Counted from the first letter of the stretch, positions 34,352 to 43,594 are shown. The stretch: 64,000 bases of DNA from UBA965 sp040396955 (GCA_040396955.1 JBBAWX010000014.1:1-64000), one strand, 5' to 3'. The notes: generated from the letters alone by a model not told the origin. Numbers and translations: made by a program.

Positions 34352-34392
34352 GATCGCTCCTTTTTCCTCATGTCGTGCCTATTATCACACAC

Positions 34393-34435
34393 AAAAAACC
34401 TCTGACGCAGGCGATGTGCACGCCTACGCCAGAGG
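34393..34435 (-). terminator. strong Rho-independent terminator of the DoxX gene
   Basis: A 15-bp stem (34399-34413 with 34421-34435, two G-U pairs) with a 7-nt loop is followed on the minus strand by six T. On the plus strand it is also followed by a T run, so it is probably bidirectional. Confidence 0.88.
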
Positions 34436-34457
34436 AGGATTTTTTAATGAAACACGG

Positions 34458-35033
34458 CTACTTCTTGGCGTCGATTTCGTCGAATATCGAACCGTGCTGC
34501 CAGGGGGTACCGACCAAGGGCAATACCCAACGATCAAGACCGAACCAGCCTGCGTTGCGCCAGGCGAGGACCAACAAGATGCCAGGCAGTGCCAAAATGG
34601 GGTTGGTGCTGACTGTGCCCGCCAACAAGAAGTTGGTGTTCATGAGCACCCCGAAGAAGGCCGCAATACCCGTCAACATGCCCAAAATCAACCCGAGACC
34701 GACCGCCACTTCACCGAAGGCAACCATGTAGCTGAACACTGAGGCGTTCGGCAATACCACGTTCTGCAAGAAGTCGGCGTACCAGCCCTGCACCGCCGGA
34801 TGCTCACCACTGGCCTTTTCGAGCGCCCCCATGACGAACCCGGTCAAACCTGCTCCGGCCTTTTCACCGACCCACGCCGGATTGGTCACCTTGCCATACC
34901 CCGCCTCGATCCACTGCAGACCCACCCAGATCCGCACCACCAACCACAAGTAACTTGCTCGCGGATCGGCAAACAAAAAGTGGGCGGTACGGGATTCGCG
35001 GAGTTGCACGGGGCTTGTGATGTGCGCACTCAT
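34458..35033 (-). CDS. DoxX-family membrane protein
   Basis: A 191-aa membrane protein of the DoxX/DoxD family with about four hydrophobic segments: W-L-V-V-R-I-W-V-G-L-Q-W-I near residue 30, a middle segment near V-A-F-G-E-V-A-V-G-L-G-L-I-L-G, G-I-A-A-F-F-G-V-L-M-N-T-N-F and a last one near P-G-I-L-L-V-L-A. Relatives include the small subunit of thiosulfate:quinone oxidoreductase and electron-transfer membrane proteins. AAGGAG precedes the ATG. It stands alone, with a putative promoter at 35257-35284 and its own terminator. Confidence 0.82.
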   Translation of the reverse strand: MSAHITSPVQLRESRTAHFLFADPRASYLWLVVRIWVGLQWIEAGYGKVTNPAWVGEKAGAGLTGFVMGALEKASGEHPAVQGWYADFLQNVVLPNASVFSYMVAFGEVAVGLGLILGMLTGIAAFFGVLMNTNFLLAGTVSTNPILALPGILLVLAWRNAGWFGLDRWVLPLVGTPWQHGSIFDEIDAKK

Positions 35034-35360
35034 GATCGGCTCCTTTGTCAGCTAGCGAACTTGCCGGTGCAAGCTCGTCTGTGGACGGTACTGCAAATAC
35101 TAGACAATGAATGGAAGCTCCGTTGCTGGACGTCATGCGCCAAATCAACAACGCGCTCACGCTCATCGTCCCTCTTTTGCATTGACGTGTGGGTCACCCC
35201 AATAGTTCCCCTGCCACGTTGTCCAACTTTGTGAGAAATTTCACTTCTCGCCTGCGATTATACTCCGCTGTATGTTTTCTGCAAGGGCAAAAGTGTTACG
35301 TTTCCTCAACATGGCAGAGGAATTTCTTTTCATATTTGAAAAAATGTGCACAGAGCTCAG
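35034..35360. other. 327-nt intergenic region
   Basis: No gene is seen. The part from about 35230 to 35360 is more AT-rich than its surroundings and carries the putative minus-strand promoter at 35257-35284. The leader to the DoxX gene would be about 215 nt long; no recognised riboswitch was found in it. Confidence 0.5.
35257..35284 (-). promoter_or_regulatory. putative promoter upstream of the DoxX gene
   Basis: On the minus strand TTGCAG (35284-35279), 16 nt, TATAAT (35262-35257). Confidence 0.5.
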
Positions 35361-36347
35361 TCATGAGGCTGGACTATCAAAATAACGAATCCCCAGTGCT
35401 TCGAGCACCGCGGCAACATACCATTGGTGTTCGGCGGGCGTGAGTGGCTCAAAAAAGCGCACCCATGCGCCCTCAGGGTGTGCATGGGTCCATCCGTAGT
35501 GCGCTATGGAGCAATCCACGGCCACCTGGCGGCGCCGATATCGCCCCAAACCGAGTGCTGCTAGCACCGTCATCGGATCGTTGAGCTCGAAGTTGCGCTG
35601 ATGGGCGAGGCCATACTGCTCTAAAAACGCCCGCATCAGGCGTACCACAAACGCACCCACTGCCGAGGTGGCGTGCATGCGGCAAACATCGGCATACGGG
35701 ATGGTGATGTGTTGGGTGGTATCCCAGCTGACTATGGTAATCGGGATCCCACTCACAAGTACCCGTGCAAAGGCCTCGGCATCACAGTAGACATTGAATT
35801 CGGCGCGTTGACTGCCATCGTGTTGAATCGGTCCTGAGTTCCCTGGGCCATCGAGTGCCCCTGCCATCAGGTAAATGTGGTCGATGAAGTCCGCTGCCTG
35901 TGCGCCGAGCTGCTCTAGCAGGAGCGCCAAGTTGGTGCACGGGCCAGTGACCACGTACTGTACCCGTTCAGTGACGACCATGCGCCACACGGTGGCCAAG
36001 TCGGCGAGGCGCGGTCGATGAACCACCATGTGGGTCGCTGGTGGCACCACCACATTACACAATCCGTTGCGCCCCACAAAATCACCGGCCCCACTGACAG
36101 CCTCAGGGTGCGGATGAGGCGTCAGCGGGGCCGCCGCCCCTTGAATGACCGGGATGTGCGTGGCACCGGCAAGCTCCAACAACGCAGCCGTGTTGTCCGT
36201 GGCATTGGTGAGCGTCGTATTGCCGTAGCTGGTGAGCACCGCTTGAAGCGGGCAGTGGAGTGCCACCGCCAACAATATGGCCAAGGCGTCATCTTCACCA
36301 GTATCGACATCAAGCACGACCGGGTGCAGGAGGCGGGTATGTTGCAT
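35361..36347 (-). CDS. inosine-uridine-type nucleoside hydrolase
   Basis: A 328-aa nucleoside N-ribohydrolase. The calcium-binding motif D-V-D-T-G-E-D-D-A near residue 13 is the family signature; G-N-T-T-x-x-N-A-T-x-N, V-T-G-P-x-T-N-L-A and N-F-E-L-N-D-P follow. It splits the glycosidic bond of nucleosides for salvage. ATG at 36347 has AAAGGA 9 nt upstream; an ATG 18 nt earlier has no ribosome site. Confidence 0.88.
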   Translation of the reverse strand: MQHTRLLHPVVLDVDTGEDDALAILLAVALHCPLQAVLTSYGNTTLTNATDNTAALLELAGATHIPVIQGAAAPLTPHPHPEAVSGAGDFVGRNGLCNVVVPPATHMVVHRPRLADLATVWRMVVTERVQYVVTGPCTNLALLLEQLGAQAADFIDHIYLMAGALDGPGNSGPIQHDGSQRAEFNVYCDAEAFARVLVSGIPITIVSWDTTQHITIPYADVCRMHATSAVGAFVVRLMRAFLEQYGLAHQRNFELNDPMTVLAALGLGRYRRRQVAVDCSIAHYGWTHAHPEGAWVRFFEPLTPAEHQWYVAAVLEALGIRYFDSPAS

Positions 36348-36388
36348 CGACCGTGGTCCTTTCATGCAAAGTGTGTACCTGCGGCAGA

Positions 36389-36955
36389 TTACCGTACCAC
36401 GGTGGTACGCATCTCTTCAGCGATGAGTGCTAGTCGCTCGCCGTAGCGCGGCCCCGGGTACTTCCAACGATGATCGAGCCCACTCACCGTGGGGGCAATC
36501 CCGTGGAAGGAGGGTGGCAACGAACGCATCAAGAGGGCCCGGGTGACGAGGTCATTTTGTGCGGTGGTGCGTTGTGCGGGTGCCAGCGCATAGGCCACAA
36601 GACGCCCCACATGTGCCACCACCCCATCGGCCAGATTGGCAAAGGTCAACCCCTTTTTCCAGCGATTCTGGTCGGCAAACCATGCCCAATTATGTGCATC
36701 ATCGGGCACCGGCGTATTGGCCCGTGATTCACTGGCAATCACGCCTACTTCGGCCAGGTTATAGATGCCCGGTTGCGCCCAGCGTGATTGCATGCGATCG
36801 GAGGCCAACATCATGTGTGCCAACACCACACACGGATCCAGATCCACCGTGGTGGCCACATCCCAGTAGGTGGGCACAATGTGCATGCTGATATCCGCCG
36901 AGGTAAAAGCAGTTGCTACTTTGCGTGCTTGAATATGTGCGATGGCCTGCGCCAT
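36389..36955 (-). CDS. C-terminal part of a peptidoglycan hydrolase, glucosaminidase-like domain (partial)
   Basis: The minus-strand frame runs out of the N gap and stops at 36389; 189 codons are visible. The sequence resembles glucosaminidase-type domains: P-T-Y-W-D-V-A-T-T-V-D-L-D-P, L-A-H-M-M, later G-V-x-A-H-V-G-R-L-x-A-Y-A-L and G-I-A-P-T-V-S-G-L. Where such enzymes have a Glu after the H-M (E-T-G type) this protein has L-A-S-D, so it may have lost catalysis and act as a binding domain. It is probably the same gene as the amidase at 37056-37598. Confidence 0.65.
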   Translation of the reverse strand: MAQAIAHIQARKVATAFTSADISMHIVPTYWDVATTVDLDPCVVLAHMMLASDRMQSRWAQPGIYNLAEVGVIASESRANTPVPDDAHNWAWFADQNRWKKGLTFANLADGVVAHVGRLVAYALAPAQRTTAQNDLVTRALLMRSLPPSFHGIAPTVSGLDHRWKYPGPRYGERLALIAEEMRTTVVR

Positions 36956-37055
36956 NNNNNNNNNNNNNNNNNNNNNNNNNNNNNNNNNNNNNNNNNNNNN
37001 NNNNNNNNNNNNNNNNNNNNNNNNNNNNNNNNNNNNNNNNNNNNNNNNNNNNNNN
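36956..37055. other. assembly gap of 100 N
   Basis: Exactly 100 N, the usual placeholder for a scaffold gap of unknown length. It interrupts a peptidoglycan hydrolase gene, so frame continuity across it cannot be judged. Confidence 0.99.
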
Positions 37056-37598
37056 CGGTGGTGTCAGATACGTAGAAACCCATGTGCGTACGTTGGCAAG
37101 ATCGATACTCGTGCCCGGGCATGTTTTGGGGCTGTTACAATCACGATGGCCTTTGATGCTCGTTGCTGATACTGCCACCCCGCGCCAGCGCAGAAGTTCG
37201 CCCACAGCACCCACCACCAGCGTACGCGTGGCGGCGTCCCAGGGAGTTTGATCGTAATTGCCGACGACCTCGATGCCCCAATAGCTGCTGTTGCAGACTC
37301 CGGCATGAATGCCAACCAGATTGAGCGGCGTCATCTGCCAAATACCGTCGTTGGCGGCATTGGGGGAGCCTGCGACGATGAACAAATGCGGGCCGGCGTC
37401 CCAACCGTTGCTGGTTTCGTAAAAATTTTTGATACCCTGCATGGTGGCAGCTCCAGCCCAGGCAGACTGCACTGGCACAACGGTATGATGGATGATGGCG
37501 CCTTGGGCCCATGAGGCAATGCTCGGCGCATGAGCATTGAGATGTGTCGCAAAATCGGCCACCGTGGGCCAATGACGCAAGTCAAACTTGAACGGCAT
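37056..37598 (-). CDS. N-acetylmuramoyl-L-alanine amidase domain (PGRP/amidase_2), N-terminal fragment
   Basis: The first 181 codons of a cell-wall amidase that cuts between N-acetylmuramic acid and L-Ala. Zinc-site residues are visible: I-I-H-H-T at about 35-39, a later S-I-K-G-H-R-D-C near 148-155 and C-P-G-T-S. G-I-E-V-V-G-N-Y is the typical central strand. No signal peptide is apparent, so export may need another route, or the gene is used at lysis. The fragment ends at the gap; the glucosaminidase-like part follows beyond it. Confidence 0.85.
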
Positions 37599-37756
37599 TA
37601 CAACCTCCTCAACCTACCACGGGCAGGTGATATCGACGATCGCACGTCGGCGTACCCGGCCATGCACATCATCACATTCTTTGATATGTTACATGCTATC
37701 GTAAAGTATTTGTTCGCCATGTCAACCTCCACATTTCTGAAGAAATGCGGGAGATT

Positions 37757-37765
37757 TGGTATAAT
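37757..37765 (+). promoter_or_regulatory. extended -10 promoter giving a leaderless mRNA
   Basis: TGG-TATAAT is a perfect extended -10 and ends 7 nt before the ATG at 37773. Transcription would start at or within one or two bases of the ATG. No Shine-Dalgarno is present. Confidence 0.65.
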
Positions 37766-37772
37766 ATTGCGC

Positions 37773-38645
37773 ATGAAAAAAGGTGTTCTCGGCTTTGACG
37801 CATGGTATTCAGCCGCCTACGGGGCACGATGGCCAGCGCTCAAAGCGGCTTTACTGGCGCCACGGGCGCATGTGGCCGTGTACAATCCCTATACTCATGT
37901 AACTCCAGCCGGCACCACGTCCTGTGTGCCGGGGATTACGTTCAGCCATGCGATCGCCACACACTGGCCATCACCGAGTGTCACGGCTCAGGGTCTAATG
38001 AATTATTATTTGCTCGATGCTGCCAGCATCTTGCCTGTGGAGGCCCTGGCCATTCAACCCGGCGAGCGCGTCGTTGATTTGTGCGCAGCCCCGGGCGGCA
38101 AAAGTCTCCTCTGTGCCTACAAGCTCAACGGTCACGGAGTACTCATCGCCAACGACCGCTCAAGCACACGCCGCTTGCGCATCCAGCGCATTATGGAGGA
38201 GTATCTCCCAGAGTCGGTGCGGCAGATGGTACAGATTACGGGGCATGATGCGACGCGCTGGAGCCTGCATGCCCGCGATTGCTACGACAAAGTGCTCCTC
38301 GATGCTCCGTGTTCATCGGAGCGCCACCTACTGGAGCACCCCAATGAATTGGCACAGTGGGCGCCCGGGCGCACCAAATCGTTGGCAGTCACGCAGTTTG
38401 CCATGCTGGCATCGGCCCTCGACATCGTCAAAGTGGGCGGTCGCATCGTGTATTCGACCTGTGCGCTCTCCACGCTCGAAAACGACGACGTCATCGCCAA
38501 GCTCCACAAAAAACGCCCAGGGCGCTTTCAACTCGAGCACCCCACCTTTGCCATTGGCACTGAGACTCGCTACGGCTGGCAGGTCTTACCTGACAGCGAC
38601 GGCTGGGGGCCGTTTTATGTGGCGGTCATCCAACGCACTGCCTAG
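37773..38645 (+). CDS. RsmB/NSUN-family RNA (cytosine-5) methyltransferase
   Basis: A 290-aa RNA m5C methyltransferase, closest in pattern to NSUN3/NSUN4. It shows D-L-C-A-A-P-G-G-K-S (SAM site, near residue 100), the two catalytic cysteines in D-A-P-C-S-S-E-R-H and Y-S-T-C-A-L-S, and no separate RNA-binding domain such as NusB. The target is rRNA or tRNA. The ATG at 37773 is preceded by an extended -10 only 7 nt away, so the message is probably leaderless. Its stop overlaps that of the convergent EamA gene by 4 nt. Confidence 0.87.
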   Translation: MKKGVLGFDAWYSAAYGARWPALKAALLAPRAHVAVYNPYTHVTPAGTTSCVPGITFSHAIATHWPSPSVTAQGLMNYYLLDAASILPVEALAIQPGERVVDLCAAPGGKSLLCAYKLNGHGVLIANDRSSTRRLRIQRIMEEYLPESVRQMVQITGHDATRWSLHARDCYDKVLLDAPCSSERHLLEHPNELAQWAPGRTKSLAVTQFAMLASALDIVKVGGRIVYSTCALSTLENDDVIAKLHKKRPGRFQLEHPTFAIGTETRYGWQVLPDSDGWGPFYVAVIQRTA

Positions 38646-39064
38646 CCATGGGCCATCACGTAGACGCCCGAAACGACCAACACACTGCCGATGACCATCG
38701 GCCATGTTACGGCTTCACCGAGAAAGACGACGGCAAGCACGATGGCCACCACCACACTTCCTTTGTCGATTAACGCCACCTTGCTGACATCACCGATTTT
38801 GAGGGCCTTGTAATAAAACACCCACGATCCGGCGGTGGCCACCCCTGATGCGGCCAACCACCAGATGTTGTACCAACTGATGGTGCGAAACTGCGCAACG
38901 GGCACGGTGACACAGGCAAACAGCAACACAAATGCGGTCACAAAGAGCGTGCGAACTGTCAGGCCTAGTTCACCCGTGATGTCACGGAGACCGATTTTGG
39001 CGATGACGGCGGTCAGACCGGCACACGCCATGGCAAGCAGTGCATAGACAACCCAGCGTTCCAT
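38642..39064 (-). CDS. EamA-type half transporter
   Basis: A 140-aa membrane protein with about five hydrophobic segments, matching a single EamA (DMT superfamily) repeat: Y-A-L-L-A-M-A-C-A-G-L-T at the start and V-F-L-G-E-A-V-T-W-P-M-V-I-G near the end. Full EamA transporters have two such repeats, so this one should work as a dimer. The substrate is unknown. ATG at 39064 follows AAGGA. Confidence 0.8.
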   Translation of the reverse strand: MERWVVYALLAMACAGLTAVIAKIGLRDITGELGLTVRTLFVTAFVLLFACVTVPVAQFRTISWYNIWWLAASGVATAGSWVFYYKALKIGDVSKVALIDKGSVVVAIVLAVVFLGEAVTWPMVIGSVLVVSGVYVMAHG

Positions 39065-39160
39065 TTTAATTCCTTCCCTGGATGCGCAAACCACTGTCGG
39101 CCATCATACCACCGCGAGATGCTATGATAGGCACAATTCATCCGTGGAGAGGAAGCGCCA

Positions 39161-40291
39161 ATGTACGATCTCACTGCAGTCCGAGCCGAATTCCCGATTA
39201 CCCAGCATCAGGCCTACCTCAACAGTCCGGCCATTGGGCCACTCAGCCGGCGCGCCCATGCGGCGGGGGTGGCTTTTTTGGATGAACGCATGTACGAGCC
39301 GTGGGCAGAGCCAGCGCCGACGTCACTGTTGCGCCTCCGCGACCGCAAAAACCATGTGCGGCGATTGTTTGCGGAGCTCATCGGGGCCCCGGCCCATACC
39401 GTGGGGCTCACCGAATCCACGAGTGCCGGGGAAAACATCGTGGTCAAAGCGCTGGAATGGCGCCCTGGCGACAATGTGGTGGTCGACGAGCTTCACTTCG
39501 AATCGAGCCTGCTCATCTACCGCCAACTGGCCGAGCGCACTGGCATCGAGCTCCGCATTGCCGAGCAGCAAGCGGGGCGGGTCAGCACAGAGGCAATTGC
39601 GGCGTTGTGCGATGCGCGCACCAAGTTGGTGTCGGTGACGTATGTCTCCAACCGCAACGGGTACCGGCATGACGTGGCGGCCCTCGCCGACGTGGCGCAT
39701 GCCCACGGGGCCTTGTTGTTTGTGGATGCCATCCAGGCAGTTGGCACATTTGCCATCGACGTCATCCGCGACCAGGTGGATTTTTTGAGTTGTGGCACAT
39801 ACAAGTGGTTGTACGCCAATTTCGGGGTGTCGTTTTTGTACGTGCGTGACGAGCTACTTGAGCGCATCCCATCGGATCGCTACGGGCACACGCATATCAC
39901 CAACGCCAGCGACGATTTCTTTTTTGACATTCAGCGTGATGGGCGCAAATACGAGTATGCAGCCATCGCGCATACGTCACTGGCGCAAATCGAAGCCGGG
40001 CTGCTTTTCATCCACGAACTGGGCATCGCACACATCGAAGCACACGGGCTGGCCTTGGCCACCTACGCCTATACTCAACTCAGTGACCGCGGATACCCCT
40101 TGTTTACGCCGGAGCCGGGCCGATCGGCCGTCATCACATTTGCGCATGGGCACGATGCGCGTCAACTTGCACAGCGCCTGAGTGACGCACAGGTTGCGGT
40201 GCTGTTTCGTGAGCAGGATCGCTACATCCGCTTCGGCACGAGTTTGTTCAACACACAGGCCGATGTCGACCGCCTCTTAGCGGTGTTGTAA
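39161..40291 (+). CDS. class V PLP-dependent aminotransferase
   Basis: A 376-aa fold-type I PLP enzyme. The likely Schiff-base Lys is in S-C-G-T-Y-K-W-L, with D-A-I-Q-A-V-G upstream (cofactor Asp) and T-E-S-T-S-A-G-E-N as the phosphate-binding region. It resembles isopenicillin-N epimerase/desulfurase-like proteins of unknown substrate and is only distantly like the one at 631-1821. GAGAGGAAG precedes the ATG; the DUF2723 gene follows 15 nt later. Confidence 0.84.
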   Translation: MYDLTAVRAEFPITQHQAYLNSPAIGPLSRRAHAAGVAFLDERMYEPWAEPAPTSLLRLRDRKNHVRRLFAELIGAPAHTVGLTESTSAGENIVVKALEWRPGDNVVVDELHFESSLLIYRQLAERTGIELRIAEQQAGRVSTEAIAALCDARTKLVSVTYVSNRNGYRHDVAALADVAHAHGALLFVDAIQAVGTFAIDVIRDQVDFLSCGTYKWLYANFGVSFLYVRDELLERIPSDRYGHTHITNASDDFFFDIQRDGRKYEYAAIAHTSLAQIEAGLLFIHELGIAHIEAHGLALATYAYTQLSDRGYPLFTPEPGRSAVITFAHGHDARQLAQRLSDAQVAVLFREQDRYIRFGTSLFNTQADVDRLLAVL

Positions 40292-40306
40292 GGAGTCAGT
40301 GAAGCG

Positions 40307-41797
40307 ATGCTCACCGCACTCAAAACACTCTGGCAAGCACCACGCTGGATGGCGTGCGTCTTTGGGGTCGGATTTGCCCTCATCTACCTGCTGACCGCCG
40401 CCCCCGACGTCCAAGCCGGCGATTCGGCGGAGTTCCAGCTTGCCGCCGTCGTCGGCGGCGTGCCACACCCCACCACCTACCCGCTCTACACTCTGCTGAG
40501 CGCGACCATGGTCAACGTATGGCCCGTGGGCACAGCCGCATGGCGCGTCACCCTGCTGTCGGTGTTGTGTGGTGCGAGCACGGTGGCCATTGGGAGCGTG
40601 CTTCTGGCACGCCTCAGCGGCTCGCGCCCGGCCGGTGCGATTGCTGCTCTGGCACTGGGGTTTGCCCCCGGTGTATGGAACGCCGCCACCATTGCCGAAG
40701 TCTATGCCTTGCTGTTGCTCCTCATGGTGGCCCTTGGGTGGGCGTTATGTCGCTTTGTGGCACAGCCGAGCTCCTCCATGCTGACGCTCATCTGCCTCCT
40801 CACGGTACTCGGATCGCTGTATCACGGGTTATTCGTGTTGTGTGCCACGCCTGGAGCACTCGCAGTGGTCGCCTGGAGCTGGTACCGGCACGGCTGGCAA
40901 TGGCCCTTCGCCCCACTCATCGCGGCCATTAGCATCGGGCTGTTGCCGCATAGCTATCCCCTCATCCAATTTGCGCGCTTTGGGCCCTTCGATGGTCAAG
41001 ATTACGGGCTACCACGCGCATATTTCTGGGGGGCGCCACAACACTGGGGAGAGGTGTTCGATTTGATGAGTGGTGGTGCAGTACGTCGAGGAATTTTTGC
41101 CCTACCCGACTGGACGACCATCGTCACCATGACGTCGGCCATGGCACGACGCATGCTCTATGAATTCGGGCCGGTCGGGATCGGGGTGGGCATCATCGGG
41201 GCAGTGGTAAGTGCCCGGCAGCATCGCTGGCTGGGCGCGGTAAGTCTGCTGGTGGGCGGGCCGGCGTTCGCCTATGTGCTAGCCCTCGGCACGGGTATCG
41301 GCGATTGGCCGGCGTTCACCGTGCCCATGCTCCTCAGTTGGGTCATCTGGATGAGTGTGGGCATACGCTGCATGCACCACTATGCCATGCACCTCAAGCC
41401 AACCACGCTCCCCTGGAGCACACTCTTGTACGCCGGATTGATCATCCTGACGCTGGCGTGGGGTGGGTATCGCTGGCGGGCCACCGACAAGCATCAGCTG
41501 ACCCTCTACCGCGAATTTGCGACCGCTGTACATGCTGCGCTCCCGCCCGATGCGGTGGTCATCACGCACTGGGAGCAGGGGATGACGCTCCAGTACCTGC
41601 GCTACGCCGAGGGGCTCCGCCCCGATGTCTGGGTCGACGTGGTCGAGCCCGGGGATGATCCGTGGTTGGCACGGGCCGCACGCCGCTATGCCGATCGCCC
41701 CGTCTACTTCATTGGCCATCCCGAGAGCGTGCATGACCTGCCCGTGACCACCATCATCGACCGCCCGTATGCCGATTTGTACCGTCTCGAACGCTGA
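40307..41797 (+). CDS. DUF2723 multi-pass membrane protein (glycosyltransferase-C-like)
   Basis: A 496-aa membrane protein with about ten hydrophobic segments. The first loop has A-G-D-S-A-E-F-Q-L and P-H-P-T-T-Y-P-L-Y-T-L-L, the DUF2723 signature that is shared with TMEM260-type O-mannosyltransferases. The soluble C-terminus (about 400-496) includes V-V-I-T-H-W-E-Q-G-M-T. Transfer of a lipid-linked sugar to a surface target is plausible. TAAGGAG overlaps the preceding stop, so it is co-transcribed with the aminotransferase. Confidence 0.8.
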   Translation: MLTALKTLWQAPRWMACVFGVGFALIYLLTAAPDVQAGDSAEFQLAAVVGGVPHPTTYPLYTLLSATMVNVWPVGTAAWRVTLLSVLCGASTVAIGSVLLARLSGSRPAGAIAALALGFAPGVWNAATIAEVYALLLLLMVALGWALCRFVAQPSSSMLTLICLLTVLGSLYHGLFVLCATPGALAVVAWSWYRHGWQWPFAPLIAAISIGLLPHSYPLIQFARFGPFDGQDYGLPRAYFWGAPQHWGEVFDLMSGGAVRRGIFALPDWTTIVTMTSAMARRMLYEFGPVGIGVGIIGAVVSARQHRWLGAVSLLVGGPAFAYVLALGTGIGDWPAFTVPMLLSWVIWMSVGIRCMHHYAMHLKPTTLPWSTLLYAGLIILTLAWGGYRWRATDKHQLTLYREFATAVHAALPPDAVVITHWEQGMTLQYLRYAEGLRPDVWVDVVEPGDDPWLARAARRYADRPVYFIGHPESVHDLPVTTIIDRPYADLYRLER

Positions 41798-41800
41798 ATG

Positions 41801-41809
41801 TGGTATAGT
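41801..41809 (+). promoter_or_regulatory. extended -10 promoter element
   Basis: TGG-TATAGT, an extended -10 with one mismatch, 38 nt before the ABC ATPase start. No clear -35. Confidence 0.45.
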
Positions 41810-41846
41810 TGGTCGTCATACAAGGGCAGGAAGGTACAAGACGCTC

Positions 41847-42815
41847 ATGAGCGACGTGGTGCGGGTAGAAGGATTATGTAAATACTACGAGGTCCCAGTG
41901 CGTGAATCTGGCCTCGGCAACGCCGTCAAAAGCCTGTTTCAGCGACAAACGCGCACCGTCAAGGCGGTCGACGACGTGTCGTTTCGCATTGAAATGGGCG
42001 AAGTGGTCGGGTTTTTGGGGCCCAATGGCGCCGGCAAAACCACCACCCTCAAAATGCTCTCCGGGCTCCTCAATCCGACGAGTGGGACGGTGGAAGTGCT
42101 CGGGTATCGGCCGTTTACGCGCGATTACCGCTTTTTGCGCCAAATCACGCTGGTGATGGGGCAACGGAACAATTTGGTGTGGGATTTGCCCGGCATGGAT
42201 TCGTTTGAGCTGAGCCGCGTGGTCTACGGCATTGCGCCGGCACAGTACGCCGAAACGCGTGACACGCTCATCGAGCTCCTCGAGCTCCAGACTTTGCTCG
42301 ATAAGCCGGTGCGCAATTTGTCGCTCGGGGAGCGCATGAAAATGGAGTTTGCCCTCGCACTCATGCACCGCCCCCAGGTGTTGTTCCTCGATGAGCCGAC
42401 CATCGGGCTCGACGTGACCATGCAAAAGCGCATTCGCGCCTTTGTCGCCGATTACAACCAGCGCTTCGGCGCCAGTGTCATCCTGACCAGTCACTACATG
42501 GCCGATGTGGAGGCACTGTGCAAGCGTGTGATTGTCATCCATCATGGCACCCTCATCCACGACGGAGCCCTGAGCGACTTGGTGCAACGCTTTGCGCCGA
42601 GCCGCACCATTACCGTGCGTACCAGCGCCGATCAAGCGACGTTATCCACCTATGGCGAGGCCAAAACGCTCGACGATGGGCGCATCAGCGTCAAAGTGGC
42701 CGCCGATGCCGTGCCTCGCATCACGGCGCAGATTTTGGCCCACCACGAGGTCAGCGATATTGCGGTGCTTGAGCCGCCCATCGAAGACATCATCGCTGCG
42801 GTGTATGCGCGCTAG
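41847..42815 (+). CDS. ABC transporter ATP-binding protein (ABC-2 exporter type)
   Basis: A 322-aa ATPase. Walker A G-P-N-G-A-G-K-T-T (about 58-66), a Q-loop, signature L-S-L-G-E-R-M-K (close to L-S-G-G-Q) and Walker B V-L-F-L-D-E-P-T-I-G-L-D are present, followed by a C-terminal extension typical of drug- or polysaccharide-type ABC-2 exporters. It is the partner of the two DUF990-type permeases at 43679-45276. An oppositely oriented TIM-barrel gene sits between them. Confidence 0.9.
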   Translation: MSDVVRVEGLCKYYEVPVRESGLGNAVKSLFQRQTRTVKAVDDVSFRIEMGEVVGFLGPNGAGKTTTLKMLSGLLNPTSGTVEVLGYRPFTRDYRFLRQITLVMGQRNNLVWDLPGMDSFELSRVVYGIAPAQYAETRDTLIELLELQTLLDKPVRNLSLGERMKMEFALALMHRPQVLFLDEPTIGLDVTMQKRIRAFVADYNQRFGASVILTSHYMADVEALCKRVIVIHHGTLIHDGALSDLVQRFAPSRTITVRTSADQATLSTYGEAKTLDDGRISVKVAADAVPRITAQILAHHEVSDIAVLEPPIEDIIAAVYAR

Positions 42816-43594
42816 GCGCGGTGCCACTGCGTCCGCAGGGTGGCCACCCCGAGGCGCACATCGGCGACCAGATCGGCGCCATAGCGCGCTTCAATGGCCA
42901 TCAGCCCTGAGTACGACATGGCCTTGAGGGCGGCGAAATACGGGGTAAAGTCGTCGCCTGCCACCCCAGGCACCGTGCGTTCGGCCTTTTCGGCAATATG
43001 GGCATGGCGAATCAAGCGGGATTGAGCGGTGATTTGATCGGCAGGCTCGTCTTCACGGAGCATGTGGTAGATGTCGGTCAAGAGCTGAATGTGCGGATGG
43101 GCACAGGCATCAATGAGCGTGGCGGCTTCGGCCAATGAATTGATGAAATTGCACTCGCCCCGATTGAGTGCCTCGATGACCACAGTCACGCCGTGTTTGC
43201 TGGCGAGTGGCCCGATGCCGTGACAGAGCTCGACGAATTGCGCCTGTGCATCGGCGATGGCCCAGCCATCCGGGATGTGGCGCGCACCGCCACTACCAAG
43301 GACGAGATGACCGATGCCGATTTCACTCGCTCGCCCACAGGCCGTGTCAGCGTAGGCAAGCAACGTGGCGAGATCGACCTGTGGGCCGACGAGTTTGAGG
43401 TGCGGTGGAAAAAAGGCGTTGGCTGCCAGCACGGGCAGAGGCGCCGCTCTACAGGCAGCCAACATCGGTGCGAATTCGCGCTGTGGCGCAAGCGGCATCA
43501 ACAGGCGCTGAATGTTTTCTTCGATGAAGTCAACTCCCGTATCAACGAGGTCGGTGGCCTGATCAACGCTGGTACAGACACCAAAACGAATCAT
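42812..43594 (-). CDS. TIM-barrel sugar phosphate isomerase/epimerase
   Basis: A 260-aa xylose-isomerase-like TIM barrel protein. Metal-site candidates are Glu in V-I-E-A-L-N-R-G-E, Asp/His in L-L-T-D-I-Y-H-M, His in I-R-H-A-H-I and Glu in A-I-E-A-R. It resembles hydroxypyruvate isomerase or sugar epimerases. AAAGGAG precedes the ATG. The gene is inverted between the ATPase and permease genes of an ABC exporter and overlaps the ATPase stop by 4 nt. Confidence 0.8.
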   Translation of the reverse strand: MIRFGVCTSVDQATDLVDTGVDFIEENIQRLLMPLAPQREFAPMLAACRAAPLPVLAANAFFPPHLKLVGPQVDLATLLAYADTACGRASEIGIGHLVLGSGGARHIPDGWAIADAQAQFVELCHGIGPLASKHGVTVVIEALNRGECNFINSLAEAATLIDACAHPHIQLLTDIYHMLREDEPADQITAQSRLIRHAHIAEKAERTVPGVAGDDFTPYFAALKAMSYSGLMAIEARYGADLVADVRLGVATLRTQWHRA

